The position numbers and the translations under genes are program-made. The notes under the pieces were generated by a model that was not told where the DNA came from, ran no database searches, and saw only the letters and a program-made list of their open reading frames with translations. A stretch of DNA of 64,000 nucleotides from Eunapius fragilis (taxonomy: Eukaryota; Porifera; Demospongiae; Spongillida; Spongillidae): assembly GCA_963681505.1 (NCBI GenBank), contig OY811974.1, forward strand, positions 557,189-621,188, written 5' to 3'. Positions 12,393 to 24,481 of the stretch are shown here, one piece after another. The stretch's first letter is position 1. Each line of letters begins with the position of its first letter.

Positions 12393-15034
12393 ATGAGGAG
12401 GACATCGCGACAGAACCACTCAAAGTCGACCAAGCTGAAACAGGGTTCAAGCGGCTCTAGACCCGAACCAGATATGGCGCCAGCCGCTAAAAAACCTCGC
12501 GTGATATCCTCGGGGGGAGAAGGAAACGGCAGCGAATCATTCGCCAGTCCTCTAGGCGTGGCGCCGACCTCGAGTGAACAGGCCGGGCTGATGAAGCCGT
12601 CGAGGGCTGGGGGCAGCAGCATTCACAAGCCGTCTCCTCCCCAGGCGTCCCTGGGAACGAGTAGTCCTGTACTTGAAGCTACCGAGGGTGAGTGTTCGGT
12701 TGAATGGTGTGAGCAGGTTGCGAGGGAATATATCGCACTGTCCAGAACCATGTGTGTGTATAGCGCATGAAATGTGTGCACACGTAATATGGCAATACAG
12801 GTAAAGGGTTGGACCCTGTGCATAGATAGATACATAACCTTACCGATGGTCCGTCCTTTACTGGGGCATGTGATGTTGATGATCTCTCAGGTTCATCTCG
12901 TGCATTCGTTGATCTCCAACCAGTGGAGGATGGCACAGTCCTGTCAATGGAACAGGAAACGAAGAAGCTGCTCGATGCAGTCACACCCTTCATGCCCAGT
13001 GAGAGAATCCGCAAAACATGGAACTCTGATTATGTACGATGGACAGATTTGAATCCAACTCTGGATGATCGTCAACAAGCTCTCAATGTTCTTGACAGAG
13101 CATTGAAGGATTCGTTGAGAATGGGAGATAACTGGATTACGCTATACGATGGAATTCAGCGTCTGCCTATTGCGGTCAACTGTGGCACATCAGGTAGTGG
13201 GAAAACTGTTCAGCTTCTCCTGGCGATGCAGCACTTTGAAAACAATGTTTCCCCTCAAGTTCCACGAGGAAAGACACTGTATATCACATTTAATGGTGGA
13301 AGAATCCCTCCTGACACTATTATCAAGAGTGTTGATCAGGACTGTGACACTTCAGAGGTTCCTGAAATTCGTGTTCTCTTGCGCATTCTGTATTCGGCTG
13401 TGTGTCGTCGTGTGGAATGCCCTGTATCTCTCCGGAAATTTGCTGCCACTCTCCTCCCGATGTTGAAATCACTGCAGCAAGACTTATCGTATACAGTTAT
13501 GAGGACATGTCGTGCCATCCTTGAGCTGAAGCCAGAAGAGAACCTACTGATTGCTGCCGATGAATTAGCAAAGTTGGGGAAGGAAGGACTGGTAGGTGTG
13601 GTGTCCAAGGAAGCTGTGAGTGGATTGAAGGCATTAGTAGAGCTGTCAACAGCATCACTGGTAGACCGTAAGGGTAATTCAAAGCTTGGTGCACTGTACG
13701 TGTGTGCATCAGCTTATACTGCATACAACCCTGCCTTGGGCATCACAGTAGGATCAAATCGCCCTGTGTACTATATGCCACTTCCTCCACTGTCTGTGGA
13801 GAGTGATGATTGGAAGCTGAAGAACTTATACTGTGGTCCAGCACTCACCCTTGCACGTACACATCTTTGGAGCTCGCAGTACAATGCACGTGTCTACTCC
13901 CTTGTCCTTTCATCATTGATGCAAGCCAAGCAGCCACAGATAATAAGTGACACAAAAGATGTGCCACTTGTTGACCAGGATGATTTCTTGTCTCAATGTG
14001 ATGAATTCTTGAAAGCGTGTCGATTGAAGGATCCTCCTGTGGATCCCTATGACCTATTACAGGCCCTATTTTGGCCTGTTCCATTTAATAAGGGTACAAC
14101 TGCATTTGGCCACAGATTCCATGCTGCCCTCCTTGCAGATGCAGCTGGACTGTGCTGCATCCTACGAGACCACACCGCTGGGGTGGACCGAGTATACATG
14201 AGCCCAAAAGCTGTTGAACGACTTGCTCGGAAATCGGTTACAATCGACCCTGTGCAGTGCTGTTTTGTGAAAGATGTTTTGAAGCTGGTCCAAGCCCTTC
14301 AGGAATTGCCAGCCCCCCCAGGTGATGAAGAGTGTGGAAAGTTGTTTGAGGTGATCATGCTACTTGCATACCGCTGTCGAGCAGCAAGTATGCCAGAAGA
14401 AATGAGTATTGAGGAATTTCTGGGTTCCAAGTGCACCATCGATAAGGACATTCTACTTCGACCGCTTCGGGGCGCAGTCTTTGAACTCCCACCAGTGGCA
14501 ATATTTCCTCGTGCAGCGTGCAGAGGTCATGAGAAGTTTAAGTGTCTTCCGGAGGAACAGAAACAGAATGTAATTATTAGCAACGATGAGTGGTATAACT
14601 GGGGCCCCACCCCTCTTCCACCCCCCACACAACACAGTGAGGGGTGGTCCTCATCGGTGGATGGGATGCACAAATACAACCTTTTGTTTGATGGGCTGCT
14701 GGCCCTACCCACAAAAGGAAATGGTAAACCAGTCCTGTTTGGGTTCCAGGCAAAAGAGGCTCGTAGTTGCTTCTCAGCAGAGAAGCTCCGAAAGAATCGC
14801 AGTGATCACCTGAAGAAGGCTGTAAGAAAAGGGTGTAACCCCATGAAAAGATATCAGTTGGTGCATGTGCTGGTGGAGGCACACCAGGGTGAGAATCCTA
14901 TGCAGCTGAAAGCAGAAAAGGCTCCATTTTCCATTGATGAGGCCATTGTGAGCAGTATCCACACACAAAAGTGGTGTCCAATGGTGGCCTACTCTAGTTG
15001 TTCTGCTCGTGTCTTCAGTAAACCCACATCTTAG
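12393..15034 (+). CDS. Crinkler-like P-loop NTPase with C-terminal nuclease-like domain
   Basis: Two exons, 12393-12687 (donor GAGG|gtgagt) and 12891-15034 (acceptor gatctctcag), give 812 residues. The N-terminal ~100 residues are Ser/Pro-rich and disordered, with a basic nuclear-localisation-like KKPRV. A Walker A motif (NCGTSGSGKTVQLLLAMQHF) and a Walker B-like strand (NLLIAADELAKLG) follow. The C-terminus has a LFDG aspartate and, about 15 residues on, GFQAKEA, the D...(Q/E)xK layout of PD-(D/E)xK nucleases, then KRYQLVHVLVEA. An NTPase fused to a restriction-enzyme-like domain is the architecture of Crinkler (CRN) proteins, known from oomycetes and fungi and scattered through other eukaryotes. 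That family call is from pattern recognition. The protein is likely nuclear. The single huge exon with one short intron contrasts with its multi-exon neighbours and fits acquisition from a mobile or foreign source. A (GT)n tract follows at 15239-15265. Confidence 0.6.
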
Positions 15035-15232
15035 ACAAGGCCACTGAGAGCTTACTCTATACCCTTATCTGCTTGTGTCATAACTATATCAAGCTGTTAC
15101 ATATAAGCTTTCTGCTGTATGAGTGTACATTTTTGTCATTACAAATGATTGCGAAGTGATATAATTTGCACACCTATTGCGAAGATCATAACCCAAGTGG
15201 CCCAATGCATGCATACTTGTATACTTACATAG

Positions 15233-15266
<34 letters not shown>

Positions 15267-15830
15267 ATGTAACAGAAAGAGATGACTATGGAATGCTGTT
15301 TAGATCATTTCTATTTGGAAGCAAACTGCAGCACCACAGCAACTCTGCCCTTAACTGGTGATCACGAAGTTTTTACTTATCGTCCTTGTGCCACCGCTGG
15401 TGAGCGTCTTAAACTCTGGATGTCTAGGGGAACAGGATCTCCTACTAGGCCAGTATCCTCGCTCCCCTCACTTCGCCTAACCACCAATCTAATCCTTGGC
15501 CATAGCTGTAGCAACACTACTGTGAGAACCCTTGGATGTTTGCACTCCTACAACAAGTCATTCTCTTCAAAGCATCCTAGGTCTCTTCTCCAACAGCATC
15601 TGTCCATAACAAGGTCTCTCAGTGCAATTGTAAGACAATAATGTACGATAAGTGCAAGATTTATAAACTGCAGATAAACTTTGATGGAAGCTTGAAAAAG
15701 CATGAAATTTTATCGGTTAATATTCAAAGCTAAAAGACCACTACAATTTTTAAAATGAACTTTGAGTTTTAATAACTCACCACTACATAATTCAATACCA
15801 AATAAAATTGTACTCCCTACTTCGTATACG

Positions 15831-16359
15831 GCATGTACCATAAACAATTTTCCATTCTTGTTATTTGTTGTAAAGATACATTGAAACAATACATTAGAGT
15901 CAACAACATTGCTACATAGTGTTCTCTCGACAGTTAGTCTCTGAAAGCTGCAGGAATTTGTGCACAACTGCACCAGCAGAAACTGCTGTCTGAAGCAGCT
16001 TGGAGCAGCCAAGGCAGTCCAAAAGGGGCTGGTAGTCAAGAGCCATGACATACATACATACCTTCTTGGTTGCTCCTGGTTGATGAATAGCTTTAAATCA
16101 TCCGTTGGAATGTGATACTTACTATGCAGTATAAAAAAATTACTGACTTGCCTCCTGCATGCCTTTGCTTTCAGGTAGATTGTTGATAGTCTCCTTTTGA
16201 AATTCAAGGAGTTTTGACATCAAATGAAAGTGGTTTCAATGACACTGGTAAAAGAAGGATTATATAATGAAAATTGCATTGCATAGTGCACACTTACCCC
16301 ATGCAGGCTGAGGACTGATGTAGCATCCATAAGCTACTCAAAATAAAAATCGCAGTCAG
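15831..16359 (-). repeat. Dispersed repeat R, copy 1
   Basis: About 530 bp nearly identical to 58641-59170 in the opposite orientation. Both copies begin with the same end-of-ORF (CDFYFE then stop) and continue through an apparent non-coding stretch to a shared GGTACATG(C) boundary. The long open frames inside (VSNFFILHSKYHIPTDD..., and in another frame MALDYQPLLDCLGC...) are conserved between copies but not recognised. Confidence 0.75.
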
Positions 16360-16498
16360 CACTTTCACCATGTGATGGCGTCATGTATAGAGTAGCCGGA
16401 GGATCGTAACCCAGCATCTCGAAAGCGCAGTCATTTTGATAGGACGCCTGATGCGAATTGTCTGAGCCAAACAAGCGCCACCATAAATATGATACACA
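16334..16498 (-). CDS. Terminal exon of an unrecognised gene
   Basis: After the acceptor gtttaggcag, 54 codons encode CVSYLWWRLFGSDN, ASYQNDCAFEMLGYDPPATL and ESADCDFYFE, then TAG. The last seven residues and everything downstream are duplicated at 58.6 kb, where a different open frame runs into the same DCDFYFE end. A GC-rich, promoter-like tract containing repeated GGCGCC sites lies just upstream (16600-16810). Function unknown. Confidence 0.35.
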   Translation of the reverse strand, partial: CVSYLWWRLFGSDNSHQASYQNDCAFEMLGYDPPATLYMTPSHGESADCDFYFE

Positions 16499-17109
16499 CT
16501 GCCTAAACAACCATGCCAACCACTTCCTCAATGTTGATCATCGTCAAAGACATGCAAGTGCTCGATAAATGACTGCATGACCGCGAGGTTCCAGCTAGTA
16601 GGAGAGATAGTGTGGCGCCGCAGGCGCCAAGTACGGCGCAGAAGGCGCCCTCGTTCACAAAGATGGCGGTTATTAAGGAAGAGGGGAGTTAGTAAGTTTC
16701 AATGAAGAGTGTCGGGAGGGAGGGACGGGTGCAATTTGAGGGCGGATTCGGAGAGGGGGTGAAAAGTTGGGTCGGCGTAGCGGGCCTTCGGCCCCCCCAA
16801 AAACCCAAAACCCAAAAACCCAAATTATATCTCCTAACGACGCATCGCTGCTCTTTTTAGGTTATCTTCGTGACCATTTTGAATTTTGCAGTTCCAATAT
16901 CGACATGTGATCACAACACGTGATGTTTCGTGCGGTGTGCGTCAGCAAAGGAAAGGAACTGTACCTCGGAGCTAGTTGTTAACAGTTGAACACTCATTGT
17001 AGCCTAGTTCTGTCCAAGTTCCAGGCCCAACTGTGCAATGTTCAGCTTCTCTGCAAAAACGATGAACTTTTGACTCCCCATTCCTGATGACACATCTACA
17101 TGTATAAGT

Positions 17110-17195
17110 CGTCTCATACCCAGACCCAATTTTTCACAGCTGCAGATGGATTACATCACCGCTACATGAAAATATGGGTCTAGGGTACGAGACTA
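17110..17195. mobile_element. Short inverted-repeat element (GTCTCxTACCCxGACCCA ends)
   Basis: GTCTCATACCCAGACCCA at about 17111 is mirrored by TGGGTCTAGGGTACGAGAC at about 17174. A related pair of ends is seen near 55625-55705 (TCCAGACCC ... GGTCTGGGTACAAGAC) and a solo end near 31750. Probably a small MITE family. Confidence 0.45.
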
Positions 17196-18476
17196 ATGTA
17201 TAAGCTTACAGTGACAATTAAATCATGGCGGGCAAGATGGGCGTAGTCTGATGAGGGTACCTAGTAGCATGTGGATAGATTTATGATCCAGAATGTTACA
17301 AGCCTGGTTAGCAGATTGGCACATATTGCTATCAGAGACGAAATGAAGCTTCTTTTTGTAACATATTGTAAAATAATTGTTGCTTATTGGCAAGAATGGT
17401 ACAAACTGTTATACGTAAACGAGACAGAACGTCCGCACAGACTTATCTGTACCAGATTGTACAAAGTTGGATGTGTATGCTAAATTTCTAATTATTTCTA
17501 ATTACGGCACAAAGTACTGACACCTAACAGGTTTGATTTTTTGGCTGTCAAGAAATCTCAGTGAATGAGGGAAGGAATAGTGTACAGTCTAATGTTTTGC
17601 TTGTCATTCTTCTCATGGCATGCAGCAAGTTTCATCACACACACACACACACGACAGAGGGGATGAGAATAGCCTCATTATAGACAAGGTTATAGTCTAT
17701 ACACAGGGGTGGATCCAGGATTTCAGAAAGGGGGGGGGGGGGGGGGGGGGGTATAATAACAATTTCAAGGGAGGGGCATGTCCTTCCGTGATACCCAGCC
17801 TCTAAAAAATCAATACAATCCCAAAACAACAACCTTATACAGGAATTCTGGAAAGGGGAGGAGGCGGGGGGGGGGGGGTGGGGTGCAACATGAATAATAA
17901 ATAGGGGGAGAGTGCAGGTATGCCCCCTACCGCAAAGTGCAGAAGATTTTGGAGTAACAAAGGTTTCACGTCTTCTTTGTTCAATTCGTCAACCATGTAT
18001 ACGTTGGGGGTGGGGCCCCCAACGTGTCTGCCCCTGATAATTTTCCAGAGAAAAAAGCCACTGCCGTTGCATTTTGGCATAGAAGTCTCGCACCCAGACC
18101 CACTCGTGACATGAAGTGTAAATTCAGCAACAACCACCACATGGAACGACACTATTACTGTAGCGTTTGATCGCTCCATTTTCGTAAGAAAAATGTGAGA
18201 CATAATTATTCATGACTTGGGCCCAAGGTGGTCTTTAGATCCCAAACCCCCCCCCCCCCCCCCCCCCCCCCCTGAAATCTCCCTTACATTATAATTGCAA
18301 AATACGAGTCCTCCCGACTGTTTCTCATTATCCATGATTTAAGGCTTGTGGCAATTGAAAATGCATATGTCCCCCAGGTATACCATTAAACAGGGAGAGT
18401 AAAAATTTGGATGGAAATGTAGGATCATTACTTTTTAAAAGAAATCAACGGGACAGAAATGTTCAGCAAATGAAGG

Positions 18477-20372
<1,896 letters not shown>

Positions 20373-20426
20373 GGCTAAAAACGCGCCAAAATATGTTTTT
20401 CGTTAATTTAGAAACACAAATTCTCG
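20373..20426. promoter_or_regulatory. Bidirectional promoter between DHFR and TIMM29
   Basis: Only 54 bp separate the two start codons (20372 minus, 20427 plus), so transcription start sites and 5' UTRs must overlap or be extremely short. No TATA box is visible. The sequence includes GCGCCAAAATATG. E2F sites (TTTSGCGC) are typical of DHFR promoters, and TTTTTAGCC/TTTTGGCGC on the DHFR strand resembles one. Confidence 0.5.
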
Positions 20427-21011
20427 ATGTCCCGTGTCCTACGGAGTGTGGCGTCGGCTGTCCAACTTTCTAAAGAGGGAAGTAAAAAGCTAGAAAGTTG
20501 GGGTCGCCCCCTCAAACTTATATATTCGGAGACTACAAGTCTGCAATTAAAGACACGCTAGCACACGCGAAGGAGCACCCCGTCAAGTCGACCGTATACC
20601 TGCTTGTGATAGGAAGCGCGCTGGTCGCGTGGAGACAGCGGCCTGATTACGCAAGCTATATCAGCCCAGTCGTCGGGTATTCTAACGAAATATCCCAGTG
20701 CAACGAGCGTAGACCCTCTGCGCATAACCACGTCACGGAGGTCATCCGCCTTCAGTCGGACCGCTACCTTCAGTACGTAAACCTCGGTGTCTTGGCGCTT
20801 ATCGTTAGAACAGAGATAATATATAGATAATATATATATATTATCTCTGGTTAGAAGAAACTATTCGGCCGACGTCAAGCTTTATAACGAGACCTGCGCA
20901 CACCTCCAGCCGCATTGGTGGACTGTATTTGACAGAATTGTCGATGTAGGCTTCTGGAGCAAGTGGCACGTGCTAGAGAAAAAGATGGTGGACTTCGACG
21001 TGAATGACTAA
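20427..21011 (+). pseudogene. TIMM29: TIMM29 (TIM22 complex subunit), frame broken twice
   Basis: TIMM29 is an inner-mitochondrial-membrane subunit of the TIM22 carrier translocase. The frame starts MSRVLRSVASAVQLSKEGSK and KKLESWGRPLKLI. It is shifted by two extra bases in the TATATA near 20522 and continues FGDYKSAIKDTLAHAKEHPV, a hydrophobic segment VYLLVIGSALVAW and YLQYVNLGVLALIVR. It is then interrupted by a 39-bp micro-MITE plus 7-bp duplication (46 bp) that brings in TAA, and resumes RNYSADVKLYNETC, LQPHWWTVFDRIVDVGFW and a VND end. DYxxA..D....A...P, RYL.YVNLG and LQP.W.D....DVGFW are the conserved TIMM29 blocks. Total length minus 48 nt equals exactly 179 codons from ATG to TAA, so the gene was intact before the two changes. 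It may be a recent loss, a heterozygous allele, or (for the 2-nt change) a base-call error. Confidence 0.75.
20804..20856. mobile_element. Micro-MITE copy 3 (39 bp) inside TIMM29
   Basis: The element at 20811-20849 has 15-bp inverted arms (CAGAGATAATATATA) and an AT-rich centre. Direct repeats GTTAGAA lie at 20804-20810 and 20850-20856. The insertion falls within the codons for VRR and introduces a stop seven codons later. Confidence 0.85.
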
Positions 21012-22481
21012 GATTGAAGACCTTACGGAACGGGATTGGAAACGCTGCATCTATTCCAATTCAATGAAAATCTTCATCCTTGTTTCGCATGAATCTAATT
21101 AAGTTCGCGCGGGCTTTCTTGGTGACATGAGAATTGGTGTGGACGTAGACAACTGAATAGAAGGTAAAATAGACAGTTAAGATTCCCTAAAGTCTATTGA
21201 TGGTTTCTAACTCTTTTGGTTACTTCAGACACAATGTATGTAAAGCTTTAGAGTGCGTGGATCACCAAAACAAGTCGATCAAGCGTTGCCAAAGCAAAGT
21301 GATATTTTTGTATGAATCGCCGTGGCAACATGCAGCATGTTCAAGCGACGAAGCATGCCTTGCTAAAACGCTTGATGTTTGAAGAATACCGTAGTGCTGG
21401 TTTGAAGAGAACAAGTCCTATGGCTTTAAAGTTACATAGCTTCAAACACAAAAAAGTAGCTAAAATACCTTACGTGCCATATGGATTGTTGTGCCACTAT
21501 GGTAGATAGTTGTGGCTTCAAAATTAGTTTCATGAAAAGAGCTAAGGCCAATAGGTGCCGTAGGGGGGGTCTGAAGCTTTCTGTACTTATAGAAGCGTAC
21601 TTACAGCCCTGTATATGTGACAATTTAATTAGGACATGTATAGGCGAGGACGATTGTCAAAAACCACAGAAGTACGAACAACAAAGGCGCCATGAATGCA
21701 GTGAACTTACTGTCTCAACCCTCACACCAAGACTCCTCCCATCACCCTCACACCAAGACTCCTCCCTTCATCCTCACACTAAACTCCTCCCTTCTCCCTC
21801 ACACTAACACTCCTATCACCCTAGCTCACACTAAACTCCTCCCTTCACCCTCACACTAACACTCCTATCACCCTAGCTCACAACAAGACTCCTCCCTTCA
21901 CCCTCATACCAAGAGTCCTATCACCCTCACACCAAGACTCCTTCCTTCACCCTCACACTAAACTCCTCCATTCAGCCTCACACCAAGACTCCCATCACCC
22001 TCACACCGACTCCTATCACCTCACACCAAGACTCCTTCCTTCATCCTCACACTAAACTCCTCCCTTCACCCTCACACCAAGACTCCTCCCATCACCCTCA
22101 CACCAAGACTCCTATCACTCTCACACCAAGACTCCTCCCTTCATCCTCACACTAAACTCCTCCCTTCACCCTCACACCAAGACTCCTCCCATCACCCTCA
22201 CACCAAGACTCCTCCCATCACCCTCACACCAAGAGTCCTATCACCCTCACACCAAGACTCCTCCCTTCATCCTCACACTAAATTCCTCCCTTCACCCTCA
22301 CATCAAGACTCCTCCCATCACCCTCACACCGACTCCTCTCTTCACCCTCACACCAAGACTCCGTAGCGCACCATGTAATGAATACTCCTAAAATGTACAT
22401 GACGTCATATTTACGTGAAACGGTGTCAATGCCATTGCAATGTATTGCGTTTCCAATCCCGTTCCGTAAGGTCTTCAATCT
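21011..22481. mobile_element. Inverted-repeat element B (1.5 kb) abutting the TIMM29 stop codon
   Basis: The terminal inverted repeats are about 34 bp and perfect or nearly so: AGATTGAAGACCTTACGG, then AACGGGATTGGAAACGC. The innermost part, GGGATTGGAAACG, is shared with element A. The left end begins in the TIMM29 stop codon (21009-21011). The interior contains unrecognised short ORFs (21197-21640) and a minisatellite of about 26 bp (CCCTCACACCAAGACTCCTC plus CCATCA and variants) filling 21715-22370. No transposase is recognised, so it is presumably non-autonomous. Confidence 0.75.
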
Positions 22482-22649
22482 ATGAGCGCATTGATAAAGA
22501 TAAAAAAAAAGAAAACTAATAAAACAGCAACCAGTTTGGTTGGTGATAAATTATGTAGTGGGAGGGGCTGCTAACTGAATATCACGTGATGCGTCTGTCA
22601 GTTGTGTACTCCACCATAGATCCCTAGTATTAGTATCGTTGACTGATCA

Positions 22650-24450
22650 ATGGATCCACCTTCGACGGCTGCCGGCAGTGGGGCTGGAGGCGACAGCCAG
22701 CCCCAGCAGGCAGATCCGCGGCAGCTACAACCGCCATCACCTCGCGGCGCCTCCGACAACCGCTTCTCCGTAAGCCCCCAGCTCTTTGTTCGCTCGAGCG
22801 ACGTTCTCAGCAAGAGCGGCCCGAAACCCCCCACACGTCGACGTACCAGGCACAAGGTCCTGGATTCGCGCCTCAACTCGGTGGATCTACCCGATGGAGC
22901 AAGCGGACCTTCGGACGGGCCACCTACGTTGTCACAGCAGCGGCAGTACTCCGTCCCGGGCATGGGCGGGAACGAAGCTGATGGCGCCAAGCCCGACTAC
23001 CAAGAGCAGGTGCAGACGAAAGGGGAGGCGGTGGTCGTTGTCAACGCGGAGAAAAATGGCGTTGCGGGCCCCACTGTTGCAGTCCTGGAGCCGGAGAAAG
23101 ACGTGGGGGCGGTTCGCACTCCCTTTACAGCCAAGCCAGGAACGGAGGAACACGGACTTGCACCCCAGGAAAATATTCAGCTCGTGGTTACAGCAGAGAT
23201 AATATATTATCTCTGTCCCTACCTCCCCATCTGAGAAACCCGCGTGCCCAGACGTTGAAGAGGAAACACATGAGGTTAACCCCGAAGAGGGCATCTTGAT
23301 AGCTGAAGGTGCTGGGGACGAGGTACGGCTTCCTGTTTACCTTCAGGACAGCTCTAGTGACGCAGACAGTGATGTTGAACTCATCACGGCTGGGGACGTT
23401 GGACAGTACGAGCAGCCGACTCCGCCGCCTGGGGAAGAGGAGGGGCAGCAGTCTGGGGAAGAGGAGTCACCCTCGGAAAAAGCTGAAGGCTTGCATGAAG
23501 AACAGCCTGGGGAAGAGGCACCAAGGAATGGCCAGCCTGGGGAAGAGGCGCCAAGGAATGGCCAGCCTGGGGAAGAGGTGCCAAGGAATGGCCAGCCTGG
23601 GGAAGAGGTGACGAATAACGGCCATCCTGGGAGAGATGGTCCCAAGGACCTCGTGGGAGAGAGACCACACGAAACGATTGGCCCCGCCTCCTCCAACATC
23701 AACAGCAGTCCCTCACCCCTCTCCAAGCCCAAGAGACCACCTCCTCCCCCAAAACCACCAAAACCATCGGGCGACGTGCCCGCTGTGGTCCAGGGTGCCC
23801 AGTCCAACTCACCCCGCCCTCAGGGCGCCCCCACGAGTCCCATCCTCCGCCCCGTGGAGTCAAACCGACCCTCGCTGAAGAAGAAGGTCCCTCCCTCCAT
23901 CATACCCTTGCCCTACGCCGCAAAGACCGCGGCCATCCCGCCTCTACCCCCGAAGAAGTCTAGACCAGCCCCGCCCCCTAGAGCCCACACCACCCACCTC
24001 ACCCAAGAGCAGTCGTCACTCACTACCATGCCCGGCCGTGACCCCTCCCCCTCCCCTCCCACACCCACCTCCTCCGTCACCAAACGCTCATCGGCGGATG
24101 AGAGCAGCCTCGAGGGCGAGGGAATCCCCCCAGGGACTTCCCCTTCGTCGGCGGCGGCGGCGGACCACCTGAAGCAGCGGCCACGGGTGCCCTCTCCGCC
24201 CCGTGAGGAGGTAGAGGGCGGGGGGAGTCCGGCGGACGAGGCCCCAGTCCACCTCATGAGCAAGCCGGAGTACGTCCATAGTCAAATGCTGGACAACAGG
24301 GTCAGTATGTCCATCAGTGTGGCTCCATCTTCCCCGACGTCCACGCTGTCTAGGGTTGGACGCAGGCTGAGCAGTGGGCTCGTCAAGGAACTGGCTACTG
24401 AAGAGGCATTGGCCAGTTATGATGTGAGGGTGTGTGTGTGTGTGTATGGG

Positions 24451-24481
<31 letters not shown>

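Noticed and set aside
20804-20856. Micro-MITE in TIMM29 as a tiny GT-AG intron (introner-like)
   Set aside because: The span GTTAGAA...GGTTAG begins GT and ends AG but is 51 nt. Removing it leaves the downstream frame wrong; only removal of 46 nt restores the sequence, and that has no GT-AG boundaries.
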